Positions 9,485 to 19,318 are shown, counted from the first letter of the stretch. The stretch is DNA of 64,000 nucleotides from Caenimonas sedimenti (GCF_007833165.1 NZ_VOBQ01000020.1:62001-126000), one strand, 5' to 3'. Numbers and translations: made by a program. The notes: a model not told the origin generated them from the letters alone.

Positions 9485-9853
9485 TCAGACGGCTCCTGGC
9501 GGCAGGGCGGCGGCGTCGGGCGGGGCGCCTGCGGCGGCACCATACTCGTTCGACTCGGGGCTGCTCGGCTGGACATACCAATACAGCAGCAGGAAGATGC
9601 CGATGCCGGTGAGGGCGATCAGCTGCCACCATCCGCTCTTGCCGATGTCGTGGAGGCGCCGGGTGGCAACGGCCAGGCTGGGGAGCAACACGCCGAGCGC
9701 GAGGATGCTGGACAACATCTCGCTGATCATGCCGGTGACGATCATGACGATGAAATAGGCGAGGGCGAAATACCAGTACTCGGACCGGCTGGCACGGCCG
9801 GAGAAATCAACGTACTTCTTCAGGCAAGTCTGGACTGCGGTGGTGAAGTTCAT
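9485..9853 (-). CDS. DUF805 domain inner-membrane protein
   Basis: A 122-residue protein. The DUF805 pattern is clear: FSGRASRSEYWYF at the front, then membrane helices, the signature RRLHDIGKSGWW, another helix (LIALTGIGIFLLLYW) and a Pro/Ala-rich tail. These YhaH-type proteins are small inner-membrane proteins of unknown function. The ATG at 9853 begins the conserved motif; a long upstream extension of the frame is a shadow of pgi. It follows pgi in the same direction, 35 nt apart. A hairpin at 9452-9478 lies just after its stop but lacks a U-run. Confidence 0.9.
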   Translation of the reverse strand: MNFTTAVQTCLKKYVDFSGRASRSEYWYFALAYFIVMIVTGMISEMLSSILALGVLLPSLAVATRRLHDIGKSGWWQLIALTGIGIFLLLYWYVQPSSPESNEYGAAAGAPPDAAALPPGAV

Positions 9854-9888
9854 GGCGCCTCCTCGGCGGTTGGTGATGGCCGGGCCCA

Positions 9889-11427
9889 TCATATCGGCGG
9901 GTGAATCCGGCGCAAGAGGCCGGCCGTCGAATCGTCCAGTCCATTCAGACTGAGCGATGTGAACCTTTGCGCAATGTCCTGCGCCAGCACCTTGCCCAGT
10001 TCGACGCCCCATTGGTCGAAGCTGTCGATGCCCCAGACACTGCCGCTGACGAACACACGGTGCTCGTGCAGGGCAAGCAGCGCGCCAAGGCTGGCCGGCG
10101 TCAGCGATTCCAGCAGGAAAAAAGTGCTGGGCCGGTTGCCCGGGAAATGGCGATGGCCGCCGGGATCGGGCTTGCCCTGCATCAGGGCCTGGGCCTGGGC
10201 CAGCGCATTCGCCAGCAGCAATTCGTGATGCACGGGCAGCGCATGCGCGGGCTGGCGCACCGCGATGAATTCGACCGGCACCGTGTCGGTGCCCTGGTGC
10301 AGCATCTGGAAGTAGGCATGCTGCCCGTTCGTGCCGGGCTCGCCCCACAGCACGGGTGAGGTCGCGAAGGGCAAGGGCTGGCCTTGCGCGTCCACCCTCT
10401 TGCCGTTGCTTTCCATCTCCAGTTGCTGCAGATACGCCGGCAGCCGTTTCAGCGCGCTGTGGTACGGCGCGATGCAGCGGCTGGTGAAGCCGTGAAAGTT
10501 GCGGTACCAGACGTCCAGCAGTCCCAGGCGCACCGGCAGGTTGCTTTCCAGCGGTTGCGAGCGGAAGTGCGCATCCATCGCGTTCGCGCCACGCAGCAAG
10601 TCCTGGAACTGCGCCGCGCCGATGGCGATGGCGATCGGCAAGCCGATGGTGGACCACAGTGAGTACCGCCCGCCGACCCAGTCCCAGAAGCCGAACGTCG
10701 ACGTGATGCCGAAGTCGCGCGCTGCTTCCACGTTGGTGGTCAGGGCCGCGAAGTGGCGTGCCACGTCGCGTCCGCCCTGCTCCTCGAACCAGCGCCTGGC
10801 GGACCGCGCATTGGTCATCGTCTCGAGCGTGGTGAAAGTCTTGGAAGCGACCAGGAACAGCGTGTTCCCGGCCTTCAGGCCGCGCAGGACGCCGGCCAGT
10901 TCGTGGCCGTCGACATTGGAGACGAAGTGGAAGCGCTTGCCCGGGTCCCGGAAAGTTTCCAGCGCCGCCACCGCCATCTGCGGCCCGAGATCCGATCCGC
11001 CGATGCCGATGTTGACCACATCGGTGATCGCAGCGTCGGCGCGCACCTGTCCGGCGTAGGCGAGCATGGATTCCAGCGCCTGCCGCACCAGCACCGCGTC
11101 ACCTTCGCCGGCTTCGCCACCCGCGCGCAGCAGCCAGTGCTTCACCGCGCGGCCCTCCGTGCTGTTGATGCGCTCGCCAGCGAACATGGCGTCACGATGC
11201 GCTTCAACGCCGCACTCCCGCGCGAGCTCGAACAACAGCGCTTCGGCTTCGCGGTCGATGAGGTTCTTCGAGAGATCCGCGAAGATCTCCGGAGCTTCCT
11301 GGCTGAACGCGTCGAAGCGTGCGCGGTCCGCGGTGAAAGCCTGCCGCAGATCGAAGCCTCGTCCTCGTTGCTCGAAGTGGCGATGCAGCCGGGGCCAGGC
11401 CGTGGTCGTGTCGCAGCGCACTCGCAT
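9889..11427 (-). CDS. pgi: Glucose-6-phosphate isomerase
   Basis: A 512-residue cytosolic enzyme interconverting glucose 6-phosphate and fructose 6-phosphate. Visible signatures are INSTEGRAVKHW (phosphate-binding region), NIGIGGSDLGP, and WGEPGTNGQHAYFQ, which holds the catalytic base Glu region; a C-terminal GIDSFDQWGVELGK segment is typical. Slightly shorter than E. coli Pgi (549). It starts 3 nt after the tal stop, so tal-pgi are co-transcribed. Together with zwf and the neighbouring transporter it forms a hexose-phosphate block. Confidence 0.97.
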   Translation of the reverse strand: MRVRCDTTTAWPRLHRHFEQRGRGFDLRQAFTADRARFDAFSQEAPEIFADLSKNLIDREAEALLFELARECGVEAHRDAMFAGERINSTEGRAVKHWLLRAGGEAGEGDAVLVRQALESMLAYAGQVRADAAITDVVNIGIGGSDLGPQMAVAALETFRDPGKRFHFVSNVDGHELAGVLRGLKAGNTLFLVASKTFTTLETMTNARSARRWFEEQGGRDVARHFAALTTNVEAARDFGITSTFGFWDWVGGRYSLWSTIGLPIAIAIGAAQFQDLLRGANAMDAHFRSQPLESNLPVRLGLLDVWYRNFHGFTSRCIAPYHSALKRLPAYLQQLEMESNGKRVDAQGQPLPFATSPVLWGEPGTNGQHAYFQMLHQGTDTVPVEFIAVRQPAHALPVHHELLLANALAQAQALMQGKPDPGGHRHFPGNRPSTFFLLESLTPASLGALLALHEHRVFVSGSVWGIDSFDQWGVELGKVLAQDIAQRFTSLSLNGLDDSTAGLLRRIHPPI

Positions 11428-11430
11428 GGC

Positions 11431-12378
11431 TCAGGCCGCCTGCATCAGTTTTTCGAGCTTCACGGCATCCACCGCGAAAGCCCGGATCCCCTCGGCGAGC
11501 TTCTCGGTCGCCATGGCATCCTCGTTCAACGCCCAGCGAAAGCTCGCCTCGTCATGGTTCACCGGCTCCAGCGCGACTGACCGCGCCGCCGCCGCGTCCA
11601 GCGCGCGCGCGACGGGTTGCTCCGAGGCCGCCAGCTGCGCCAGCAGTTCGGGGCTGATGGTGAGCAGGTCGCAACCAGCGAGCGCGAGGATCTGCCCGGT
11701 GTTGCGGAAGCTCGCGCCCATGACTTCGGTGGCGATCCCGAAGTGCTTGTAGTACTCGTAGATCTGGCGCACCGACTGCACGCCGGGATCGTTGGCACCG
11801 GCTCTTGCGGATTCGTCCCAGCTGCTGCCCGCTGTCTTCTTGTACCAGTCGTAGATGCGGCCCACGAAGGGCGAGATCAATTGCACCTTGGCCTGGCCGC
11901 ACGCGATGGCCTGGCAGAAAGAGAACAGCAAGGTCAGGTTGGTGTTGATGCCGCGCCGCTGCAACCGGCCCGCCGCCTGGATGCCTTCCCACGTGGCCGC
12001 CACCTTGATGAGGACGCGATCGATCGGCACGCCCTCGGCTTCGTACAGCTCGACGATGCGTTCCGCGCGGGTGTAGGTCGCCTCCTCGTCGAAGCTCAGG
12101 CGCGCATCCACTTCCGTCGAGACGCGGCCCGGGATGATGCGAAGGATCTCCGTGCCGAAGCGCACCAGCAGGCGGTCCATCGTCTCGTCGAGCGGCTTGG
12201 CGCGGAAGCGCTCGACCGTCTCGCCGAGCAGCGGTGCGTACTCCGGCTTCTGCACGGCCTTCAGGATGAGCGAGGGATTGGTCGTCGCGTCCTGTGGACG
12301 GTACTGCGCGAGTTGCTTGAAGTCGCCGGTGTCGGCGACGACGGTGGTGAACTGCTTGAGCGCATCGAGTTGGTTCAT
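11431..12378 (-). CDS. tal: Transaldolase (TalB type)
   Basis: A 315-residue class I aldolase of the non-oxidative pentose phosphate pathway, moving a dihydroxyacetone unit between sedoheptulose 7-phosphate and glyceraldehyde 3-phosphate. The Schiff-base lysine is K125 in VLIKVAATWEGI; the DATTNPSL segment (30-37) and the early Asp in ADTGDF are also conserved. Length matches E. coli TalB (317). It lies directly upstream of pgi and 44 nt downstream of the ABC transporter ATPase gene on the same strand, so it may share that transcript. Confidence 0.96.
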   Translation of the reverse strand: MNQLDALKQFTTVVADTGDFKQLAQYRPQDATTNPSLILKAVQKPEYAPLLGETVERFRAKPLDETMDRLLVRFGTEILRIIPGRVSTEVDARLSFDEEATYTRAERIVELYEAEGVPIDRVLIKVAATWEGIQAAGRLQRRGINTNLTLLFSFCQAIACGQAKVQLISPFVGRIYDWYKKTAGSSWDESARAGANDPGVQSVRQIYEYYKHFGIATEVMGASFRNTGQILALAGCDLLTISPELLAQLAASEQPVARALDAAAARSVALEPVNHDEASFRWALNEDAMATEKLAEGIRAFAVDAVKLEKLMQAA

Positions 12379-12422
12379 GCGCGCATTATCGGCCGCGCTC
12401 TCGCGCTCGTGGCGTGCGGCGG

Positions 12423-13481
<1,059 letters not shown>

Positions 13482-13483
13482 GG

Positions 13484-15700
13484 TCAGGCTTTCGCTTGGC
13501 TCAATTCAGTGATGCCGGCGGCCGCGGCCCTGCGGCGCCCGAGGCGGCGCTCGCCGACCACGAACTGGATCAGCGCCGTCGCCGCGCTCATGAGGAGGAT
13601 GAGGACGGTGCAATAGGCCAGGGCCACGCCGTAGTCGCCGTTGCCGACACGGCCGATGATGTACGTGGTGGCCAGCTCGTTCTCCGCGGTCACCAGGAAG
13701 ATCACCGCGCTCACCGTGGTGATGGCCCGCACGAAGCTGTAGACCAGGGCGGCCACCAGCGCGGGCTTGAGGAGCGGCAGCACCACGTGCCGCAGGGTCT
13801 GCACGCTGGAAGCGCGCAGCATCAACGAGGCCTCGTCGAGTGACTTGTCCAGCTGCTTGAAGGCCGCCGTTCCGGCCCGCACGCCGACCGGCAGGTTGCG
13901 GAACAGGAAGCACAGCACGATGATCAGCCCGGTGCCCGTCAACTCGAACGGCGGTACGTTGAACGCCAGGATGTAGCTGACGCCGAGCACCGTGCCCGGG
14001 ATCGCAAAGGCCAGCAGGGCCGAGAACTCGAACAGGCCCTGGCCGCGGAATTCGGTGCGGGCCAGCAGCCAGGCGATCAGCAACCCCAGCGTCGCCGTCA
14101 TCGGGGCCGAGATCGCGGCGAGCTTGATGGTCGTGAAGAACGAGTTCCAGGCGGTGCCGGCCCAGACCAGGCCGAACGCGCCCCACTCCAGCGCGAAGGC
14201 CGTCTTGAAGTGATTCAGCGTGAGCGTGTAGTCGCGGCCCCAGGTCTGGACGAAGCCGCCGGCGAAGGCGAACAGGTAGACGACGAGCGTGAACGCCATC
14301 CACGGCAGGGCAATGCCGTTGACCAGGCGGCGCACGCTGGCCGGCAGGGGCATCGGCACCCCCGAGTCGCCCTTGCCGGACACCGTGGTGAAGTTCTGGC
14401 GCCCGAGCAGCCAGCGCTGGATCGCGAAAACCGTCAGCGCGAAGAGGGTGAGCAGCCAGGCCAGCGAAGCGGCACGACCCTGGTCGTACTGCGCGCCGAC
14501 GATGGCGAAGAAGATCTCCGTCGACAACACGGAGAACTGCCCACCCACCACGATGGGGTTGCCGAAGTCGGCCATGCTCTCGATGAAGCCGACCAGGAAC
14601 GCGTTTGCCAGGCCCGGCTTGAGCAAGGGCAGCGTCACGGTCATGAAGGTCTGTTGCGCGTTCGCCCGCAGGGTCTGCGCCGCCTCTTCCAGGCTGGGCG
14701 CGACGCCCTGGACCACGCCGCGCATGATCATGAAGGCGATGGGTGTGAACGCGAAGGTCTGTGCGATCCAGACGCCGAACCAGCCATAGAACCAGCGTGT
14801 GGGCGTGATGCCGAACGCGTATTCGAGGAACTGGTTGGCGATGCCCGCGCGGCCGAACAGCAGGATCAGGCCCAGGCCCACCACGAAGGGCGGCGTGATG
14901 ATGGGCAGCATCGCGATGATGTTGAGCGGCCGGGCGAAGCGCCGCGACGAGCGCTCCGCCATCAGCGCCATCAGGGTTCCCAGCACCGTGGTGCTCGCCG
15001 CCGTCAGCAGGCCGAGGAAGAGCGTGTTCCAGGCGACGCCGCAGCGCGGCCCGCCCGTGACGCAGCCGAGGCCGAAGTTGCGGTCGCTGGCGATGCGCTG
15101 CCACAGCACGCTGAACGCCACGCGGCCGTCCTCGTCGAACACCGCGGCCGACAGCGCTTTCAACACCGGGAACAGGATGAAGAGCGCCAGCAGGCCGCCG
15201 CAGCCCAGCACGGCCGCGGCGACGAACAGGTCGCCCTTGAAGCGCCCCCTGCGCGCGACCCCGAAGGCAGCGAGCACGAGGCCCGCGCTCAGGGCGACGA
15301 ACCCGCCCCATCCCAGGCCGGGCTGCTTCGCCCCCAGTTCACCAACCGCTGAATTCAGGGTATCGAACGCCCAGCCCTTGGCCCCGATGGTGAAACCAGT
15401 CAGCAACAGGGCGCTCAGGGCGAAACCGCCGCCCGCGATCAGCCAAGCCCCCTGCTGCCTGCCCGGCGGCTGCCATGCGCCCGCCGCGGCGATCGCGAGA
15501 CCCACCAACCCCAGCCACAGCCACGGACGACCGTGGGCGGCCGCCTGCATCAGGCCGTTGCCGTTCTGCGCGTCGCCGAAGACCTGGAACACGCGGCCCA
15601 GGCCATTGCCGTCCTGGATCGCGTACCAGGGCAGCACGACGTAGGCCAGCAGGCCGAGCGCGACCCACGCCCAGAGGGCCCGGTTGGCGGGATGATTCAT
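13484..15700 (-). CDS. ABC transporter permease, fused two-domain AfuB/FbpB-like
   Basis: A 738-residue inner-membrane protein with two BPD-type permease halves in one chain, as in FbpB/AfuB. Each half has its EAA loop for ATPase contact: EEAAQTLRANAQQTF...PLLKPGL in the first and DEASLMLRASSVQTL...PLLKPAL in the second. About 190 additional N-terminal residues add four or so further membrane helices, making it longer than FbpB. It is in the order binding protein-permease-ATPase, with 16 nt to the binding protein and 2 nt to the ATPase gene. Confidence 0.92.
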   Translation of the reverse strand: MNHPANRALWAWVALGLLAYVVLPWYAIQDGNGLGRVFQVFGDAQNGNGLMQAAAHGRPWLWLGLVGLAIAAAGAWQPPGRQQGAWLIAGGGFALSALLLTGFTIGAKGWAFDTLNSAVGELGAKQPGLGWGGFVALSAGLVLAAFGVARRGRFKGDLFVAAAVLGCGGLLALFILFPVLKALSAAVFDEDGRVAFSVLWQRIASDRNFGLGCVTGGPRCGVAWNTLFLGLLTAASTTVLGTLMALMAERSSRRFARPLNIIAMLPIITPPFVVGLGLILLFGRAGIANQFLEYAFGITPTRWFYGWFGVWIAQTFAFTPIAFMIMRGVVQGVAPSLEEAAQTLRANAQQTFMTVTLPLLKPGLANAFLVGFIESMADFGNPIVVGGQFSVLSTEIFFAIVGAQYDQGRAASLAWLLTLFALTVFAIQRWLLGRQNFTTVSGKGDSGVPMPLPASVRRLVNGIALPWMAFTLVVYLFAFAGGFVQTWGRDYTLTLNHFKTAFALEWGAFGLVWAGTAWNSFFTTIKLAAISAPMTATLGLLIAWLLARTEFRGQGLFEFSALLAFAIPGTVLGVSYILAFNVPPFELTGTGLIIVLCFLFRNLPVGVRAGTAAFKQLDKSLDEASLMLRASSVQTLRHVVLPLLKPALVAALVYSFVRAITTVSAVIFLVTAENELATTYIIGRVGNGDYGVALAYCTVLILLMSAATALIQFVVGERRLGRRRAAAAGITELSQAKA

Positions 15701-15716
15701 GAGCCGATGACCGGTC

Positions 15717-16730
15717 TCAGCGGCCCTGGTTCTGGACTTCCTTCTCCCACTTCGCGATCAGCCGGCGCCGCTCCGCGCTGGCGCCGTACTTCGCGTAGTC
15801 GTAGTCGATCAGTTTGATCTTGGCCGGGTCCGTCATGCGCGGGTCCTTGGGCACCTTGGTGTTGCTGGGCAGCTGGAACTGCTTGGCGGCCAGCCCGAAC
15901 TGCTGGCCGCCGGGGGTCAGCGCCCATTCGTAGAATTTCTTGGCGGCCTCGGTGTTGGGGCCGCCTTTCACGATGCTCATGGAGCCGATCTCGGCGCCGG
16001 TGCCCTCGGACGGCGTGGCGGATCCGACCGGGAACCCGGTGACCGCCTCCGTGGTGACGTCGTGCACGAAGCTGATGGACACCGTGGTTTCGCCCCGCGC
16101 CGCCGCCTTGACCGGCGCCGTGCCCGAGCGCGTGTAGGTGCTGATGTTGGGGTGCAGCTTCTTCATGTAGTCGAAGGCCTTGTCTTCCCCCATCAGCTGC
16201 ACCAGCGTCGCGATCATGGTGTAGGCCGTGCCGCTCGAGGCCGGGTTCGCCATCTGGACCTCGCCCTTGAATTCGGGCTTGAGCAGGTCGGCCCACGACT
16301 TCGGCTCGGCCGCCTTCTTCTTGGCCAGCAGCTCCTTGTTGAAGCCGAAGCCCAGCGGGCCCAGGTAGACCCCGACTGTCCGGTACTTGGAGTCGGCGGC
16401 CTGCTTCTGCGCCCAGGGATGCAGCTGGGCGATCTGTTCGGATTTGTACTCCAGGGTCAGCCCCTGTTCGGCCGCCTGCAGGTGCGGATCGCCCGTGCCG
16501 CCGAACCAGATGTCCGTCTTGGGGTTGGCTTTCTCGGCGTTCAGCTGGGCCAGCGCTTCGCCTGAACCCTTGGCCGTCATGTTCACCTTGGTGCCCGTGG
16601 TGCGCGAGTACACCGTGGACATCAGGTTGCACCATTCGGCCTGCACGGAGCAGATGATGTTGACTTGAGCCTGCGCGGCGGCGTGCCCGGAAAGCAGGGC
16701 GAACACGCCGCCCAGCACGAGTTGCTTCAT
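15717..16730 (-). CDS. ABC transporter substrate-binding protein, AfuA-like (probable sugar-phosphate binder)
   Basis: A 337-residue periplasmic protein with signal peptide (about 1-20, GHAAAQA). It belongs to the FbpA/AfuA/PgtC cluster (KTDIWFGGTGDPH, LGPLGFGFNKELL, SSGTAYTMIATL). The paired tyrosines that bind iron in FbpA are absent at the expected place; instead FVHDV supplies H223-D224, with E247 24 residues after the histidine. I recall His205, Asp206 and Glu229 as sugar ligands in AfuA, the same spacing. Neighbours pgi, tal and zwf use the ligands AfuA is known for (glucose 6-P, fructose 6-P, sedoheptulose 7-P). Automated annotation would probably call it iron binding. Confidence 0.85.
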   Translation of the reverse strand: MKQLVLGGVFALLSGHAAAQAQVNIICSVQAEWCNLMSTVYSRTTGTKVNMTAKGSGEALAQLNAEKANPKTDIWFGGTGDPHLQAAEQGLTLEYKSEQIAQLHPWAQKQAADSKYRTVGVYLGPLGFGFNKELLAKKKAAEPKSWADLLKPEFKGEVQMANPASSGTAYTMIATLVQLMGEDKAFDYMKKLHPNISTYTRSGTAPVKAAARGETTVSISFVHDVTTEAVTGFPVGSATPSEGTGAEIGSMSIVKGGPNTEAAKKFYEWALTPGGQQFGLAAKQFQLPSNTKVPKDPRMTDPAKIKLIDYDYAKYGASAERRRLIAKWEKEVQNQGR

Positions 16731-16795
16731 GGTTCCCGCTCCAGTAACAGAATTACGCTTTCAGCATAGCCGGAGCCTGCAATCGTCTCCGCTGG

Positions 16796-16815
16796 GGTAA
16801 ACACGGGGTGTTACC
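16796..16815. promoter_or_regulatory. Imperfect inverted repeat between afuA-like gene and zwf
   Basis: GGTAA-N10-TTACC, extended inward by CAC/GTG with one unpaired A. It lies in the 148-nt divergent intergenic region, 65 nt from the binding-protein ATG and 64 nt from the zwf ATG. It could be an operator for either arm. Confidence 0.35.
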
Positions 16816-16833
16816 TCGCCGGCGACCTCGAGA

Positions 16834-16848
16834 TGAAACTAAGTTACA
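16834..16848. promoter_or_regulatory. Candidate HexR operator upstream of zwf
   Basis: TGAAACTAAGTTACA is a 15-nt palindrome with 7-nt arms, one mismatch and a central A. It resembles the HexR consensus TGTAATTAAATTACA known from proteobacterial zwf/edd promoters. It sits 30 nt before the zwf start, consistent with repression, and the gene for an RpiR/HexR-type regulator follows zwf. It may also govern the divergent transporter operon. Confidence 0.6.
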
Positions 16849-16878
16849 TTAGGCGCGTCGAAACCTCCGCCCCACCCC

Positions 16879-18333
16879 ATGAGTTTTGATCTTGTCCTGT
16901 TCGGTGGCACCGGCGACCTGGCCTGGCGCAAGCTGATGCCCGCGCTGTTCCAGGCCTTCCGCCATGGCACGCTGCCCGCCGGGGGGCGCATCATCGGCGT
17001 GGCGCGCGATGACCTGAGCGACGCCCAGTACCGGACGCTCATCCAGGCCCGCTTCGACGAAGTTGACCTGGCCAAGCGTCCATCGCCCGACGAGTTCGCC
17101 CGTTTCGCCGAACTGCTGCATTTCCTGCGCATGGACCTGTCGAGGCCGCAGGACTACGACCGGCTGGCCGGCCTGTTGCACGAGCGCGGCGCCGACACTG
17201 TCGTGATGTACCTCGCGACTGCGCCTGCGCTCTTCACCGTGGCCTGCGAACAGCTCGCCGCCGCCGGGCTCAACGGGCCGAATGTCCGGCTGGTGCTGGA
17301 AAAGCCCCTGGGCCATGACCTCGCGTCCAACCGCGCCATCAACCAGAGCGTGCGCGCCGTCCTCAGCGAAAAGCAGATCTTCCGGATCGACCACTACCTG
17401 GGCAAGCCGGCGGTGCAGAACCTGTTCGCCATGCGGTTCGGCAACGCCTTGTTCGAGCCGCTGTGGCGGCGCGAGAACGTCGCCAACATCCAGATCACCA
17501 TCGCCGAGGAACTGGGCGTGGAAAAGCGCGGCGCGTTCTATGACAGCACCGGCGCCCTGCGCGACATGGTGCAGAACCACGCGCTGCAACTGCTCTGCGC
17601 CATCGGCATGGAGCCGCCGATTAACGCGCATGCCGACGCGATCCGCGATGAGAAGCTGAAGGTGCTGCGTTCGCTCAAGCCCTGGACACCGACCACGCTC
17701 GACCAGCATGTGGTGCGTGGCCAGTACGCGGCCGGGAACGTCAACGGCGCGGCCGCGCCGGGCTATCGCGACGAGCCGGGGGTGGCGGCCGACAGCACGA
17801 CGGAAACCTTCGTGGCGCTGCGCGCCGAGATCGCCAACTGGCGCTGGGCCGGCGTGCCGTTCTACATCCGCACGGGCAAGCGCCTGGCCGCCCGGGACGC
17901 CCACATCGTGGTGAACTTCCGGCCCGCGCCGCACGCGATCTTCAGCGCGCCGCCGGGCAGCGTCAACCGCCTGGTCATCAACCTGCAGCCCCGCGACGGG
18001 CTGCAACTGCACCTGCTGGCCCAAGGCCAGGAGAACCGCCGCAATGGCCAGGCGCTGGCGCCGGTGCAACTGGACCTGGACTTCGACAAGCGTTTCGGTT
18101 CCGAACGCGTGGGCGCCTACGAACGCCTGCTCCTCGACGTCATCGATGGCCGGCTGAACCTGTTCGTGCGCAGCGACGAGCAGGAAGAGGCCTGGCGCTG
18201 GGTCGAACCCATCATGGAACACTGGCGCGCCGACGCGCGCGGACCGCGCCCTTATGCGTCCGGCACCTGGGGACCCAGCGCCTCGAGCGCGATGATCGCC
18301 CGCGACGGCTACTGCTGGAGTGAAGAATGTTGA
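16879..18333 (+). CDS. zwf: Glucose-6-phosphate dehydrogenase
   Basis: A 484-residue NAD(P)+-dependent enzyme making 6-phosphogluconolactone, the entry to the oxidative pentose phosphate and Entner-Doudoroff pathways. The Rossmann motif is FGGTGDL (8-14), EKPLG at 141-145, and the active-site RIDHYLGK is at 169-176. Full length for the family. It is divergent from the AfuABC-like operon and followed by the hexR-type gene on the same strand. edd, eda, pgl and glk are not in this window. Confidence 0.97.
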   Translation: MSFDLVLFGGTGDLAWRKLMPALFQAFRHGTLPAGGRIIGVARDDLSDAQYRTLIQARFDEVDLAKRPSPDEFARFAELLHFLRMDLSRPQDYDRLAGLLHERGADTVVMYLATAPALFTVACEQLAAAGLNGPNVRLVLEKPLGHDLASNRAINQSVRAVLSEKQIFRIDHYLGKPAVQNLFAMRFGNALFEPLWRRENVANIQITIAEELGVEKRGAFYDSTGALRDMVQNHALQLLCAIGMEPPINAHADAIRDEKLKVLRSLKPWTPTTLDQHVVRGQYAAGNVNGAAAPGYRDEPGVAADSTTETFVALRAEIANWRWAGVPFYIRTGKRLAARDAHIVVNFRPAPHAIFSAPPGSVNRLVINLQPRDGLQLHLLAQGQENRRNGQALAPVQLDLDFDKRFGSERVGAYERLLLDVIDGRLNLFVRSDEQEEAWRWVEPIMEHWRADARGPRPYASGTWGPSASSAMIARDGYCWSEEC

Positions 18334-18432
18334 CCCCCCCCGAAGCGCCTGCGGCGCCTCCCCCCCAGGGGGGCGCCACCAGCGGCCCGGCAAAGCCGGT
18401 TCCGCGGTGGCCCGCGCTTTGGCTGCTGGCTC
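18334..18432. repeat. Dispersed palindromic repeat (Comamonadaceae type) between zwf and hexR
   Basis: The zwf-hexR spacer is almost entirely a structured, GC-extreme element. It contains GCGCC-TGC-GGCGC, a run of C facing a run of G around a single A, and CCGGC-AAA-GCCGG. The segment from GGCCCGGCAAAGCCGGTTCC onward resembles a repeat I recall as scattered between genes in Comamonadaceae genomes. It would fold strongly in RNA and may reduce readthrough from zwf to hexR. Copy number was not measured. Confidence 0.65.
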
Positions 18433-18438
18433 GCTGAC

Positions 18439-19287
18439 ATGTTGGATCGGATCAAGGCTTCCCTGCCTTCGCTTGCCCCCGCCGAGCAGCGCGTCGCGCG
18501 GCTGGTGCTCGGGGACCCGCGTGCCTTCGCCAACCTGCCGGTGAGCGAACTGGCGGACCGCGCGCACGTGAGCAAGCCCACGGTCGTGCGCTTCTGCCGC
18601 AGCGTGGGCTACGATGGCCTGTCGGATTTCAAGCTGAAGCTCGCGGGGAGCGTGAGCGAGGGTGTGCCCTTCATCCACCGCAGCGTCGATGCCGACGACA
18701 AGACCGGTGACGTGCTGGTGAAAGTGATCGACAACGCCGTCGCCGCCTTCCTCAAGTACCGCAACGACGCGTCGACATTGGCGATCGAACGGGCCGTCGA
18801 AGCGCTGGCGGCCACGCACAAGACCGGGCGGCGCATCGAGTTCTATGGCGCGGGCAACTCCGGCATCGTCGCGCAGGACGCGCAGCACAAATTCTTCCGG
18901 CTGGGCGTCAACACCATCGCCTACAGCGACGGCCACATGCAGGTGATGGGCGCCACCCTGCTCGGGCCGGGCGACTGCGCGGTGATCATCTCCAATTCCG
19001 GCCGCACGCGCGACCTGATGGATGCCTGCGACATCGCGCGGCGCAACGGCGCCACCACCATCGCCATCACCGCGACCGGTTCACCGCTGGCGGGGTCCGG
19101 CCAGATCCACCTGGCGGCCGATCATCCGGAAGGGTATGACCGCTACAGCCCGATGGTCTCGCGCCTGCTGCACCTGATGATCGTGGACGTGCTGGCGACC
19201 ACCGTGGCACTGCGCATCGGGGGCGCTCGGCTGCAGCCGTTGCTGCGTGAGATGAAGAACAATTTGCGGTCCAAGCGCTACGCGTAG
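18439..19287 (+). CDS. hexR: RpiR/HexR-family transcriptional regulator
   Basis: A 282-residue repressor. Residues about 1-75 form the HTH_6 domain (APAEQRVARLVL, then HVSKPTVVRFCRSVGYDGLSDFK), and about 125-260 a SIS sugar-isomerase domain that binds phosphosugars (IEFYGAGNSGIVAQDA, ISNSGRTRDLMD). HexR responds to 2-keto-3-deoxy-6-phosphogluconate and controls zwf and Entner-Doudoroff genes in proteobacteria. Its position after zwf and the palindrome before zwf support this assignment, though other RpiR regulators share the architecture. Confidence 0.85.
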   Translation: MLDRIKASLPSLAPAEQRVARLVLGDPRAFANLPVSELADRAHVSKPTVVRFCRSVGYDGLSDFKLKLAGSVSEGVPFIHRSVDADDKTGDVLVKVIDNAVAAFLKYRNDASTLAIERAVEALAATHKTGRRIEFYGAGNSGIVAQDAQHKFFRLGVNTIAYSDGHMQVMGATLLGPGDCAVIISNSGRTRDLMDACDIARRNGATTIAITATGSPLAGSGQIHLAADHPEGYDRYSPMVSRLLHLMIVDVLATTVALRIGGARLQPLLREMKNNLRSKRYA

Positions 19288-19289
19288 GA

Positions 19290-19318
19290 CCGCCATCCCC
19301 GCGCAGGCGGGGACCCAG
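19290..19318. repeat. Short dispersed palindrome between hexR and dppF
   Basis: TCCCCGC (19296-19302), 4-nt loop, GCGGGGA (19307-19313), flanked by CGCCA and CCCAG. This core resembles the common CGTCATTCCCGC...GCGGGAATCCAG repeat of many proteobacteria. It occupies the 34-nt gap between two convergent genes and could serve as a bidirectional hairpin, without a U-run. Confidence 0.6.

Noticed and set aside
15717..16730. Annotation as iron(III)-binding protein FbpA
   Set aside because: The Tyr-Tyr iron ligands are not present and the H-D...E set plus the neighbours point to a sugar phosphate; kept as an alternative only.
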